A DNA stretch of 64,000 bases from Oscillatoria princeps RMCB-10 (GCA_019359235.1 JAHHHT010000021.1:62001-126000), one strand, 5' to 3'. Counted from the first letter of the stretch, positions 32,450 through 41,436 are shown. The notes: generated by a model not told the origin, from the letters alone. Translations and numbers: made by a program.

Positions 32450-34288
32450 TCACAGCGCGGCTTGCAGCTGGTCTAAGAGCCCCTCGACGTAACCGAGTGC
32501 GTCGCGGATGGTGTCGGGATTTTCGATGTCCACACCCACATACCGGCGCAAGGCTTCCACCTGATTCTCACACCCACCGGCAGCTAGCAACTCCAAATAG
32601 CCGGGGAGAAAATCTTTGCCAATTTGCAGATATTTCTGATAGCAGGCTAGACTGACAATAGTAGATGCGGTATACTGGTAGCAGTAAAATGGCTTGAAGA
32701 AAATGTGCGCGATTCGCGCCCAGTCGTACTGGTGTTCTGGCAGCAATTCCACGGCGTCGCCGCACAGCTGCCGGTAGAGTTCCACCCACTGCTCGTTCAC
32801 CCATTTGTGGTCAAAACTGCCCTCTCGCGCAGCGCGTTCGTGAATCGCCAATTCTAACCGGCTAATTGTGCTTTGGCGGAACAGCAAATTCAGCTGGTCT
32901 TCCAGCTGGCGCGTCAGGAGGGATTTGCTGAGCGTTCTGTCACCGGCAGATTGTTTGAGCAGAAAATCCAGCAGCAGCAGTTCATTGAACGTAGAGGCTA
33001 TCTCCGCCAGCACCATCGGGGGGCTGCTGTTGAAATAGGTCTGCCGGTCGCCAATTGAGGCAAAGTGCAACCCGTGCCCCATTTCGTGCGCTAGGGTGAA
33101 CAGCGAGCTGTAATCATCGGTGTAAGATAGCAACAGGTAGCTGTGTTTGCCGTGGGTGTAGGAACAGAAGGCACCGCCGCGTTTGCCAGGACGCACTTTG
33201 GCATCCACCCAATTTTTGATGAAGAATTCTTCCGCACGGCGGGCGTAGTTAATGTCAAAATTCTCTAAAGCAGAGAGCAGGGTTTCTACACCCGTTTTGT
33301 AGTTTATGGGTGACACCGGCACGTCAGCGGATGTCCACGGCGCGTAGATGTCGCAGATGCGGATTTTTTGCCCCAGCGCTTCGCCTTTGAGCCGGTAGTA
33401 GCGCTGAAATAAGTCAAACCGGCTGCCGGTGCCTTCCATAATAGCGCGGAAAACCGGCTCGGAAACCTCATCCGCCATTAGCTGCTTGTGCGAAGTAGAG
33501 GTGTAGCCGCGCAGCTGGCTTTCCATGCGGTGATCTTGGGCGATAGTGTTGAGAATGAAGCCGTAGAGGGAGTTGTGCTGGCGCACCACTTGGCGCAGAG
33601 AACAGTAGGCTTCGCAGCGCACCTCCGCTGAGGGGTGGAACAGCAGCGCTCCCAGTTCAGCTTCCGTGCTGGCGGTTTTGCCCTCACTAGCAGACACCGG
33701 CTCGTATTCCTGCTCGCCGAGGTGGACAGAGCGCAGCTGGATAAACGCCTGCCGTCCTGTTAGACTGTCTTGGTTGCGGGTTTGCTCGACTTCTTCCGAG
33801 AGCCGGTGGGGGCGGAACTCGGCGATGCGGTGCAGGTAGTGGTTATAATTGTGCAGTGCCGGTGAGGCTTGCAACTCGGCAAAGTTTTCGACTTCGAGCT
33901 GTTGCAGTTCCAGGTCGAAAAAGAGCAGCTGGTTTTCGATGCCGGTGAGCGCTTCCATCACCTTGTCGAGGAATTGCTTCGCCTCGGTGTTGCGGGTGTC
34001 TGCTGAGAAGACGAGGGAGGGGAAGGCGTAGAGGTAGCCGGCTTTTTCGTTAATCGCTTCCAGCTGTTGCAGGCAATTGGCCACCTCTGCCGGTGTCAGT
34101 TCCCCCACTTTACCGCGATAAGTCTGCCGAAATTCGGCGGCTGTCTGCTGCAGTAATTCTAAGTCTAAAGCCAATTGGGGGTCGTCGAACCCCTGATAGA
34201 GGTCGGACAAGTCCCATTCCTGGGGGCTGTCCAGCTGAGCGATGGCGGGGGATGGTGATGTCTGAACCAAGGTAGAACTCCTTCGCAA
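32450..34288 (-). CDS. pepF: M3-family oligoendopeptidase
   Basis: This 612-residue cytoplasmic zinc metallopeptidase degrades short peptides. The zinc site HEMGHGLHF is in place with the downstream Glu in MVLAEIASTFNE, and the conserved RPGKRGGAFCSYTHGKHSYLLLSYTDDYSS block precedes it. The N-terminal half (LYQGFDDPQLALDLELLQQT, FSADTRNTEAKQFLDKV) is typical of the PepF clade. It looks complete. Its 3' half is duplicated in decayed form at 29506-30252, and the break lies at 33525, near residue 254. Confidence 0.92.
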   Translation of the reverse strand: MRRSSTLVQTSPSPAIAQLDSPQEWDLSDLYQGFDDPQLALDLELLQQTAAEFRQTYRGKVGELTPAEVANCLQQLEAINEKAGYLYAFPSLVFSADTRNTEAKQFLDKVMEALTGIENQLLFFDLELQQLEVENFAELQASPALHNYNHYLHRIAEFRPHRLSEEVEQTRNQDSLTGRQAFIQLRSVHLGEQEYEPVSASEGKTASTEAELGALLFHPSAEVRCEAYCSLRQVVRQHNSLYGFILNTIAQDHRMESQLRGYTSTSHKQLMADEVSEPVFRAIMEGTGSRFDLFQRYYRLKGEALGQKIRICDIYAPWTSADVPVSPINYKTGVETLLSALENFDINYARRAEEFFIKNWVDAKVRPGKRGGAFCSYTHGKHSYLLLSYTDDYSSLFTLAHEMGHGLHFASIGDRQTYFNSSPPMVLAEIASTFNELLLLDFLLKQSAGDRTLSKSLLTRQLEDQLNLLFRQSTISRLELAIHERAAREGSFDHKWVNEQWVELYRQLCGDAVELLPEHQYDWARIAHIFFKPFYCYQYTASTIVSLACYQKYLQIGKDFLPGYLELLAAGGCENQVEALRRYVGVDIENPDTIRDALGYVEGLLDQLQAAL

Positions 34289-34379
34289 ACCTAACTGCGA
34301 TATTGTAGTGTTTTGCTGATTATTTTGACTTTATATCTTTTGGGCGGGAGCGTCTCACTTTTGTTAATACTATCACAAG

Positions 34380-34411
34380 TAGGGTGCGTTCCGCTTTGCG
34401 GAACGCACCCT
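34380..34411. repeat. GGGTGCGTTCCGC hairpin repeat
   Basis: Perfect 13-bp arms GGGTGCGTTCCGC and GCGGAACGCACCC surround TTT-type loop bases. It sits between the divergent pepF and SnoaL-like genes. This is a recognisable dispersed cyanobacterial palindrome type. Confidence 0.8.
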
Positions 34412-34455
34412 GCCCACTATATAATAACAATTGCCAGCGGACTTGATAGGAAGTG

Positions 34456-34863
34456 ATGAGCGAGCGGGAAAACGTGCATCTCGTGCAGCAAGTTTACGCC
34501 GCCTTTGGGCGCGGTGACATTGTGGCGATCGTGGCTCGGCTGTGCGATGATGTGGAGTGGGAAACTCCCTTTGCGCGAGATGCTGTGCCCATCGGGGGCC
34601 GGTGGCGCGGACACGAGGAAGTGGTGCAGTTCTATGCTAAAATAGGCGAAAATTTGGAGTTCCTCCAGTTTGAGCCACGGGAGTTCATCGCTCAGGGAGA
34701 TAAAGTTGTGGTGCTGGGGTTCTCTCGGATGACGGTCAAGCCCACAGGTCGCACTTTAGAGAGCGAGTGGGTGATGGTATGGGGGCTGCGTGAGGGGAAA
34801 GTGGCAAAATTCAGGGAATACGCGGACACCGCCGCCGCTCTGGTTGCTTTTGGTTGCGAGTGA
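34456..34863 (+). CDS. SnoaL-like / NTF2-fold protein
   Basis: This 135-residue protein follows the SnoaL-like pattern of ketosteroid-isomerase-related proteins: ENVHLVQQVYAAFGRGDIVAIVARLCDDVEWETP, then RWRGHEEVVQFYAKIGENLEF and VWGLREGKVAKFREYADTAA. Such proteins bind or isomerise small hydrophobic molecules, and no specific substrate is indicated. AGGAAG precedes the ATG at 34456; a GTG directly before it is also in frame. No operon partner is evident. Confidence 0.8.
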   Translation: MSERENVHLVQQVYAAFGRGDIVAIVARLCDDVEWETPFARDAVPIGGRWRGHEEVVQFYAKIGENLEFLQFEPREFIAQGDKVVVLGFSRMTVKPTGRTLESEWVMVWGLREGKVAKFREYADTAAALVAFGCE

Positions 34864-34942
34864 CATAGTTCGGCTGAAATCTTTCGGTAGCTTTCTTGTA
34901 GAGACAGGGGTTTATCGCGTCTCCCATATTAGTCAGGTGCTG

Positions 34943-34975
34943 AGAACCCCGGTTTCTTAAAGAAACCGGGGTTCT
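34943..34975. repeat. perfect AGAACCCCGGTTTCTT hairpin
   Basis: Arms of 16 bp, AGAACCCCGGTTTCTT and its complement, are separated by one A. It is the longest member of the AGAAACC hairpin family in the window, located between the SnoaL-like gene and uvrC. Confidence 0.85.
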
Positions 34976-35152
34976 TATGCGCACTGCATCGAACTGAGAG
35001 CCGCTAAGCTTTTAGGCTTTTAATCTTCCTATCTGCCCAAACGAGGCAGATCCGACCGGATGGCGTCTCCCATAAGGAGCCCCGGAACGAGGGTAATGGT
35101 AAAATTAAAAAGGGCGTCAAGAGTTCCATGTGAGATTCGACCTTTTTTGTCT

Positions 35153-37192
35153 GTGACAGCATCAAGTAAAACTCTCCCACTGGTTAAAGACCCGGAGCGC
35201 CTGGAAAGCCGGCTCAAGGAGATTCCGCCGGAACCGGGGGTCTATTTCATGCGCGACGGGAGCGACCGGATTGTCTATATTGGCAAGTCCAAGAAGCTGC
35301 GCTCCCGCGTTCGCTCCTATTTCCGCGACTCGCAAAATCTCAGCCCGCGCATCGCTTTGATGGTGCAGCAGGTGGCGGAGATTGAGTTTATCGTCACCGA
35401 CACGGAGGCGGAAGCTCTAGCACTAGAAGCGAATCTTGTCAAGCAGCACCAGCCGTATTTTAATGTGCTGCTCAAGGATGACAAGAAGTATCCCTACGTC
35501 TGCATTACTTGGTCGGAGGACTATCCCCGGATTTTCATCACGCGCAAGCGCCGGTTGGGCAATGCAAAAGACCGGTATTATGGCCCTTATGTTGACGTTC
35601 GCCTGCTGCGGAACACGCTGCATTTGGTGAAGCGGATTTTCCCGCTGCGCCAGCGCCCCCAACCGCTGTTTAAAGACCGCCCCTGTCTGAATTATGACAT
35701 CGGGCGCTGTCCGGGTGTCTGCCAGATGCTGATTTCGCCTTCGGATTACCGCTTGACGGTGCAGAAGGTGGCGATGGTTTTCCAGGGGCGCGTCCAGGAA
35801 CTGGAAGATATTCTAACAGCGCAGATGGAACAGGCTGCTGAGGCGCTGAATTTTGAGCTGGCGGCGCGGATTCGCGACCAGATTGCCGGTTTGAAGTCTC
35901 TGAATGCGGAGCAGAAGGTGTCTCTGCCTAATGATACTGTGTCGCGGGATGCGATTGCCCTGGCGGCTGGCAGCCAGTACGCCTGCATCCAGCTGTTCCA
36001 GATTCGCGCCGGTCAGTTGGTGGGACGGTTGGGGTTTGTGGCGGAAGTTTCCCCTCACCCCCCAACCGGCTCTCCCACAAGGGGAGAGGGGGAGTCGGTT
36101 TCCCCTCACCCCCCAACCGGCTCTCCCACAAAGCGAGAGGGGGAGTCGGTTTCCCCTCACCCCCCAACCGGCTCTCCCACAAAGCGAGAGGGGGAGTCGG
36201 ATTTTTCTAACCCGCCAATAGAACCTGGGGCGATTTTGCAGCGGGTGCTGGAGGAACACTATCAAACTGTGGAGCAGGTGGAGATTCCAGCGGAGATTCT
36301 GGTGCAGCACGAGTTGCCAGAAGGGGAGATGCTGGCGGACTGGTTGAGCGAGCGCAAGGGGCGAAAAGTGGCGATATTAGCTCCGCAGCGCCAAACTAAG
36401 GCAGATTTGATTGAAATGGTCGAGCGCAACGCCGGCTACGAACTGGCTCGCCTGCAGAAGTCGGGCGAGCGCAATGCCGAAGCGATGCAGGATTTGGCGG
36501 AAATCTTGGATTTGCCTGATTTGCCGCGCCGCATTGAAGGTTACGATATCTCCCACATCCAGGGTTCGGATGCGGTGGCGTCGCAGGTGGTGTTTTTAGA
36601 CGGATTGCAGGCAAAGCAGCACTACCGGCACTACAAGATTAAGAACCCAACCGTAACTGCCGGTCACTCGGATGACTTTGCCAGTCTGGCTGAGGTGATC
36701 GGGCGCAGGTTCCGCAAGTATGCGGAAAATCCCGAATTGCAGCGCACCGGCAATCCCGAATGGCCCGATTTGGTGATCATTGACGGCGGCAAGGGCCAGC
36801 TTTCGGCAGTGGTTGGGGCCTTGCAGGAGATGAATTTGCTGGAAGAGTTGCGGGTGGTGAGTCTGGCGAAGCAGCGAGAGGAAATTTATATTCCGGGTGA
36901 ATCGTTGCCGCTTCAAACGGAGGCGGAGCAGCCGGGGGTGCAGCTGCTGCGCCGGTTGCGGGATGAGGCGCACCGATTTGCGGTGAGCTTCCACCGACAG
37001 CAGAGGAGCGAGCGCATGCGCCGGTCGCGCTTGGACGAAATTCCGGGTTTGGGATTCCACCGGCAAAAACAGCTGCTGGCGCATTTCCGCTCGATTGACT
37101 ACATTCGGATAGCCACCCCCGAACAGCTGGCTGAGGTCGCCGGCATTGGCCCGCGTTTGGCCCAGCAAATTTACGATTATTTTCACCCATGA
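35153..37192 (+). CDS. uvrC: UvrABC excinuclease subunit C
   Basis: UvrC makes both incisions in nucleotide excision repair. Seen in order are a GIY-YIG nuclease domain ([20 protein letters not shown], residues ~23-100), a UVR motif binding UvrB ([18 protein letters not shown], ~225), an RNase H-like domain ([19 protein letters not shown] to [11 protein letters not shown]) and two helix-hairpin-helix motifs ending at [16 protein letters not shown] favour the GTG at 35153 ([13 protein letters not shown]), which aligns with cyanobacterial UvrC; an ATG at 35060 is in frame. Residues ~300-349 are three near-identical copies of a 17-residue unit [17 protein letters not shown], foreign to UvrC and repeat-derived. 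The stop overlaps the next start by 4 bp. Confidence 0.93.
   Translation: MTASSKTLPLVKDPERLESRLKEIPPEPGVYFMRDGSDRIVYIGKSKKLRSRVRSYFRDSQNLSPRIALMVQQVAEIEFIVTDTEAEALALEANLVKQHQPYFNVLLKDDKKYPYVCITWSEDYPRIFITRKRRLGNAKDRYYGPYVDVRLLRNTLHLVKRIFPLRQRPQPLFKDRPCLNYDIGRCPGVCQMLISPSDYRLTVQKVAMVFQGRVQELEDILTAQMEQAAEALNFELAARIRDQIAGLKSLNAEQKVSLPNDTVSRDAIALAAGSQYACIQLFQIRAGQLVGRLGFVAEVSPHPPTGSPTRGEGESVSPHPPTGSPTKREGESVSPHPPTGSPTKREGESDFSNPPIEPGAILQRVLEEHYQTVEQVEIPAEILVQHELPEGEMLADWLSERKGRKVAILAPQRQTKADLIEMVERNAGYELARLQKSGERNAEAMQDLAEILDLPDLPRRIEGYDISHIQGSDAVASQVVFLDGLQAKQHYRHYKIKNPTVTAGHSDDFASLAEVIGRRFRKYAENPELQRTGNPEWPDLVIIDGGKGQLSAVVGALQEMNLLEELRVVSLAKQREEIYIPGESLPLQTEAEQPGVQLLRRLRDEAHRFAVSFHRQQRSERMRRSRLDEIPGLGFHRQKQLLAHFRSIDYIRIATPEQLAEVAGIGPRLAQQIYDYFHP
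36050..36202 (+). repeat. three tandem 51-bp units inside uvrC
   Basis: Units begin at 36050, 36101 and 36152 with TCCCCTCACCCCCCAACCGG and contain CTCTCCC/GGGAGAG arms. The first unit differs at two or three positions. Because 51 is divisible by three, the reading frame is preserved. The sequence type is that of intergenic CCCTCACCCC repeats. Confidence 0.9.
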
Positions 37193-37878
37193 AATTCCAC
37201 CCAAAAGCAGTTGAGCGGGCGAGCCATCGCCTGCTCGTTGGCTTAATCCTGTTTGAAGTTTTGATTGTCCTGATTTATCTGGGCAGTATCTTGCTGACAG
37301 GCAAAGCCTATCCCCCGTTTAACATGGACGGTAAAATGACTGTACCATCGTTATTGCAAGCTTTCCTGCTGTTTGCAATGGGATTTATATCGCTGTTCTT
37401 TTTCACAGTTCAGCGCCCATCCTCCCTGCCCCCATCAAAATTTTTTCTCTTGACAGTAGGCGTTCTTTTGCTGTATGCTTCTGCAGATGAATTATTCAAA
37501 ATACACCTTCAGTTTCAGGCGCTGCTCCAAACCCCGAACGCCCGGGACTGGCTGCGAGGGTATGTCTTGATATTTGTGGCGTTTCCAGCAGTCTTCTGGC
37601 GAGACTTTGTGGGGCTTTGGAAACTATACCGCAGAGAGACTTCCTGGGCGCTGCTGGGAATGACTATTGTTGGGATGGGTGGGTTGGGAGGAGAGATTTT
37701 AAAGTAAAAATTATTGCCCGCTATTTTGTGGGAATTCTTCCCCAACTACTTTTTTATTAGAATTTTTGTAATGAGGATGCGGGTGGCTTTTGAGGAGGGT
37801 TCGGAACTGCTAGGAGAAACACTGATTCTGTATGCTTTTTTACTATTTGTTGCTAAACGGTTAGAAAAAACTAAGTAG
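37189..37878 (+). pseudogene. membrane protein gene, copy 1, split by one stop codon
   Basis: The first 172 codons encode an intact multi-helix membrane protein ([20 protein letters not shown], then four or five hydrophobic segments). A TAA at 37705-37707 ends it where copy 2 has Tyr (VKYKI against LK-stop-KL). Beyond the stop the same frame continues to a second stop at 37878 and still aligns with copy 2: MRVAFEEGSELLGETLILY and LLFVAKRLEKTK. There is no frameshift, so a single base change separates it from a full-length gene. The start overlaps the uvrC stop by 4 bp. A truncated functional product cannot be excluded. Confidence 0.8.
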
Positions 37879-37917
37879 GAATATCTAACTAAACGTAACT
37901 TAGCCCGCCCCTGGTTT

Positions 37918-38467
37918 TGGGGGAGATGAATTGGCTGGAATAATTGCGGGTTGTGAGTCTGGCTTGCGCTGCGATAGGAGATTATAATTCCGGGTGAATC
38001 GTTGCAGGTCTTGACGGTGGGGGAGCCGCCGGGGGTGCCGCTGTGGCGGCGGTTGCGGGATGAGGCGCACCGAGCTAGCGGTGAGCTTTCACCAGAGGGG
38101 GGAGGTGCCGGTGGCGCTTGCATGAAATTCCGGGTTTGGGATTCCACCGGCACCCAACAGCTGCTGGCAGATTTTCGCTCGATTGACTATACTAAAATAG
38201 TCACCCTTTAACAGCTAGCTGATGTGGCCGTAAGCATCCCACTTTTGTATGCCGGTGAACTTGGTGCCGGCATACAAAAGTTTACCCGCCTGTTCAAGGA
38301 GGCGAGAGGAAACAAGGGTTTCTTTAGCCCTTGTCATGCGGGCTTTGTTTGCCCTTGCGTGAGTTTCGCGCTCGCCAGGGCCTATTTGCCAATGCAAAAA
38401 CGGGATGCTCCCGATGTGCCGGCACTGGCCCGCGTTTGTCCCAGCAAATATACGATTATTTTAACCC
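37918..38467 (+). pseudogene. decayed copy of the uvrC 3' end
   Basis: From about 37918 the sequence follows uvrC from about 36826. It retains GATGAATT-GCTGGAA, ATTCCGGGTGAATCGTTGC, GGATGAGGCGCACCGA and GAAATTCCGGGTTTGGGATT, ending in CCCAGCAAATATACGATTATT before the next start. Frames are broken in several places. About 185 bp at 38229-38412 have no counterpart in uvrC. It is the middle relic of a tandem duplication whose other products are the two membrane protein genes. Confidence 0.85.
38242..38281. repeat. perfect hairpin within the insertion in the uvrC relic
   Basis: Arms CTTTTGTATGCCGG and CCGGCATACAAAAG enclose an 11- to 12-base loop. It lies in the 185-bp segment that is absent from intact uvrC, so it may be part of a small mobile or repeat element. 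Confidence 0.75.
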
Positions 38468-39196
38468 ATGAAACTCCACCCAAAAGCAGTTGAGCGGGCG
38501 AGTCATCGCCTGCTCGTTGGGTTCATCCTGTTTGAAGTCTTGACTGTCCTGATTTATCTGGGCAGTATTTTGCTCACCGGCAAACCCTACCCCCCGTTTG
38601 ACATGGACGGGCAAATGACCGTCCCGTCCTTATTGCAAGCTTTCCTGCTGTTTACAGTTGGATTAATCTCGCTGATCTTTTTCACAGTTCAGCGCCAATC
38701 CTCCCTGCCCCCATCTAGATTTTTCCTCTTGACAGTTGCGGTTCTTTCGCTGTATGCTTCTGCTGATGAGGTCTTCAAAATCCACCTCCAGCTTCAGAGC
38801 CTGCTCAACACCCCGCACGCCCGGGACTGGCTGCGAGCGTATATATTGATATTTTTTATGTTTCCAGCAGTGTTTTTGCGAGACTTTGTGGGGCTCTGGA
38901 AATTATACCGCAGAGAGACTTTATTAGCGCTGCTGGGAATGGTAATTTTTGCTTTGGGCGGGTTTGGGGCAGAAATTGTAAAATACAAAATATTGCAGCC
39001 TCTCCTCTGGATGTTTTTCCAGCACCACCCGTTTTTTATACTGTTTGTAGAGAAGACGCGGGTGGCTTTTGAGGAGTTCTCGGAACTGTTAGGAGAGACG
39101 CTGATTGTCTTTGGTATTTTACTCTTTGTTGCCAAACGACTTCAACAAGAAGCCCCTGTTTACCTGGAAAAAGGATGCGATGAACAACCCGATTAA
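38468..39196 (+). CDS. multi-pass membrane protein, copy 2 (intact)
   Basis: This 242-residue protein begins MKLHPKAVERASHRLLVGFI, nearly identical to copy 1, and has about five or six hydrophobic segments (LLVGFILFEVLTVLIYLGSIL, LLQAFLLFTVGLISLIFF, FFLLTVAVLSLYASADEVF and others). Conserved polar positions such as SADEVFKIHLQLQ lie next to membrane segments. I do not recognise a named family. The last 17 bp overlap the start of the FMN oxidase gene, so the two are translationally coupled and may act together, though that is inference. Confidence 0.75.
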   Translation: MKLHPKAVERASHRLLVGFILFEVLTVLIYLGSILLTGKPYPPFDMDGQMTVPSLLQAFLLFTVGLISLIFFTVQRQSSLPPSRFFLLTVAVLSLYASADEVFKIHLQLQSLLNTPHARDWLRAYILIFFMFPAVFLRDFVGLWKLYRRETLLALLGMVIFALGGFGAEIVKYKILQPLLWMFFQHHPFFILFVEKTRVAFEEFSELLGETLIVFGILLFVAKRLQQEAPVYLEKGCDEQPD

Positions 39197-40253
39197 TCTG
39201 TTGGAGTACGAAGCGCTAGCGCCGGAGCATCTATCTAAGATGGCCCTGGATTATTACGCCAGCGGCGCTTGGGACGAGGTGACGCTGCGAGACAACCGCG
39301 CTGCTTTCGAGCGGTTGAAACTGCGCCCGCACATGCTGGTGGATGTGAGCCGGCGGGATTTAAGCGCGAAAATTCTGGGGAAGTCGGTGCGGATGCCAAT
39401 TCTGATCGCCCCGATGGCTTTCCAGTGTCTGGCTCATCCAGACGGAGAAGTGGCAGCAGCGAGCGCAGCGGCAGATGCCGGTGCGGTGATGGTGCTCAGC
39501 ACGCTGGCGACAAAGAGTTTGGAGGAGGTGGCTGCGGTTAGGAAGCAGACGCCGCAGTGGTTTCAGCTGTACGTTCACCGAGATCGCGCCCTCACCCGCG
39601 CTTTGGTACAGCGGGCTGAGGCGGCTGGTTATGCGGCTTTGTGCCTGACGGTGGATGCGCCGGTGCTGGGGCGTCGGGAGAGAGATGCGCGGAATGAGTT
39701 TGCCCTCCCACCGGGGATGGAACTGGCGAATTTAGCGGGGTTGGAAATTCCTGAAATAGCCGGAGAGTCGGGGCTGTTTGCCTATTTTGCCGAACAGCTT
39801 GACCCGGGGCTGACTTGGCGGGATTTAGAGTGGCTGTGTTCGCTAACGCAGCTCAAGGTAGTGGTCAAAGGGATTTTGCGGGGGGATGATGCGTTCAAGG
39901 CGGTGGAACATGGGGCGTCTGCAGTGATTGTGTCGAATCACGGCGGGAGGCAATTGGACGGGGCGATCGCGGCTATCGACGCCCTCAGTGACGTCGTCGC
40001 AGCGGTGGGAGACAGAGCAGAAGTGCTGGTGGATGGCGGCATCCGGCGGGGGACGGACGTGCTGAAAGCCTTGGCGCTGGGCGCAAAAGCGGTTCTGGTG
40101 GGGCGTCCGGCGCTGTGGGGACTGGCGGTTGCGGGAGAAGCGGGGGTGCGTCACGTACTGGAACTGTTGCGGGATGAGCTAGATGTGGCGATGGCGTTAA
40201 GTGGGTGCGCCAAGGTAGAAGATATTAATGGCAGTTTGGTGAGGCGGTTGTAG
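39180..40253 (+). CDS. FMN-dependent alpha-hydroxyacid oxidase (glycolate/lactate oxidase type)
   Basis: This 357-residue TIM-barrel flavoprotein oxidises L-2-hydroxyacids. It shows PILIAPMAFQCLAHPDGE, the FMN phosphate and substrate segments WFQLYVHRDR and LCLTVDAPVLGRRERD, the catalytic His in VSNHGGRQLDGA, and VLVDGGIRRGTDVLKALALGAKAVLVGRP. Cyanobacterial members have been described as glycolate oxidases or L-lactate oxidases, and the choice cannot be made by eye. The ATG at 39180 follows AAAAAGGA and gives the standard N-terminus (NPINLLEYEALAPEHLSKMA). The longer frame from 39105 lies inside the membrane protein gene. Confidence 0.92.
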   Translation: MNNPINLLEYEALAPEHLSKMALDYYASGAWDEVTLRDNRAAFERLKLRPHMLVDVSRRDLSAKILGKSVRMPILIAPMAFQCLAHPDGEVAAASAAADAGAVMVLSTLATKSLEEVAAVRKQTPQWFQLYVHRDRALTRALVQRAEAAGYAALCLTVDAPVLGRRERDARNEFALPPGMELANLAGLEIPEIAGESGLFAYFAEQLDPGLTWRDLEWLCSLTQLKVVVKGILRGDDAFKAVEHGASAVIVSNHGGRQLDGAIAAIDALSDVVAAVGDRAEVLVDGGIRRGTDVLKALALGAKAVLVGRPALWGLAVAGEAGVRHVLELLRDELDVAMALSGCAKVEDINGSLVRRL

Positions 40254-40491
40254 ATGTCCGAGTCGGGGTGCGCTCCCGATGGCTCTCAACTTGTCTGAAA
40301 TCAGTAGGGAAAGAAAATTAAACTGAAAATGTCCGTTCCTGCTGGCGTTAAGTTCCGCACGCCCTTAGGATTGACTGAGGGCGGCACGCCGCACGGCAAA
40401 CAAGTTCAGTTTAGTGGCGCTGACTTACTAATTGGCTGCGCTGCCATTTTTTCAAAAGCGCAATGTCCTTGTAGAGAGCGGTTGAGAACCA

Positions 40492-41364
40492 GTGTTTAAT
40501 TTTTTTAATGAGTTCACCGGCAGTCCCGAAATAGCGAGCAAAACCTCTCGCCATCGCTTTGATGGCTGGTCGCTAGACGACAGAGATCCGAAGGTAATTA
40601 AATCTTTAATGCCGATGTGGGAATGGTTTTACCGCTACTACTTTCAGGTTAAAACCGATGGCTGGCATCACATCCCGGCGGATGGTAAAATGCTGGCTGT
40701 CGGCTCCCATAATGGGGGCTTAGCGGCACCGGATATGTTCATGTTCATGTATGACTGGTTCAGCCGGTTTGGCACAGAGCGCTTGAGCTATGGACTGATG
40801 CACCCAACTGTTTGGAAGGCTTTCCCTCCGGCGGCGCGAGGGGCGGTGCAGTTCGGTGCGATAATGGCTCACCCCAAAATGGCAACTGCTGCGCTCAGAA
40901 GAGGCGCAGCAGTGACTGTCTATCCAGGGGGGGCTGAGGATGTTTTCCGCCCCCACAGCATGCGGAACCAAATTTACTTTGCGGGGCGCAAGGGGTTTAT
41001 CAAGTTGGCGCTGCGGGAAGAGGTGCCGGTAGTGCCGATGATTTCCACCGGCGCTCACGACACTCTGATTGTTATGGCGGATTTATACAAAGAAATGCGC
41101 CAGCTGCACGAATGGGGGATGCCGTGGCTATTGGGCCTCGATCCGGTGGTGTTTCCCATTTATTTGGGGCTGCCTTGGGGGCTGAGTTTTGGCCCGCTGC
41201 CGAATATTCCGCTGCCGGTGAAAATTCGCACTCGCGTTTGCGCCCCGATTGTGTTTGAGCGCTACGGGCGCGACGCCGCCCTCGATCGCGACTATGTGGA
41301 TGCTTGCTATGAAAAAGTCCGCAGCCAGATGCAACTCGAATTAGACCGCTTAGTTCAGGAGTAG
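40492..41364 (+). CDS. LPLAT-family acyltransferase
   Basis: This 290-residue acyltransferase of the lysophospholipid/MGAT-like family has the catalytic His-Asp block GSHNGGLAAPDMFMF at about residue 72. It also has ARGAVQFGAIMAHPKMATAALRRGAAVTVYPGGAEDVFRPH and VVPMISTGAHDTLIV. These features match the branch that includes Synechocystis Slr2103, which acylates plastoquinol and diacylglycerol, so a role in neutral-lipid or quinone ester synthesis is possible. No signal peptide is present; the protein is probably membrane-associated. The start is a GTG at 40492. It is a monocistronic gene followed by a strong hairpin. Confidence 0.83.
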   Translation: MFNFFNEFTGSPEIASKTSRHRFDGWSLDDRDPKVIKSLMPMWEWFYRYYFQVKTDGWHHIPADGKMLAVGSHNGGLAAPDMFMFMYDWFSRFGTERLSYGLMHPTVWKAFPPAARGAVQFGAIMAHPKMATAALRRGAAVTVYPGGAEDVFRPHSMRNQIYFAGRKGFIKLALREEVPVVPMISTGAHDTLIVMADLYKEMRQLHEWGMPWLLGLDPVVFPIYLGLPWGLSFGPLPNIPLPVKIRTRVCAPIVFERYGRDAALDRDYVDACYEKVRSQMQLELDRLVQE

Positions 41365-41366
41365 TG

Positions 41367-41397
41367 AGGTGGGTTACGGCGAAGCCGTAACCCACCA
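41367..41397 (+). terminator. GGTGGGTTACGGC hairpin after the acyltransferase
   Basis: Arms GGTGGGTTACGGC and GCCGTAACCCACC around GAA start 2 bp after the stop codon. There is no T run, so it may be a dispersed repeat acting as an mRNA end rather than a classical terminator. Confidence 0.6.
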
Positions 41398-41436
41398 GGC
41401 TAGCAGACGTTAAGAGACGGAAGTTTTCCTGGTAGA

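Noticed and set aside
38224-38493. Open frame of 89 codons over the uvrC relic
   Set aside because: It spans relic, inserted hairpin DNA and the start of the membrane protein gene, so it is a chance frame.
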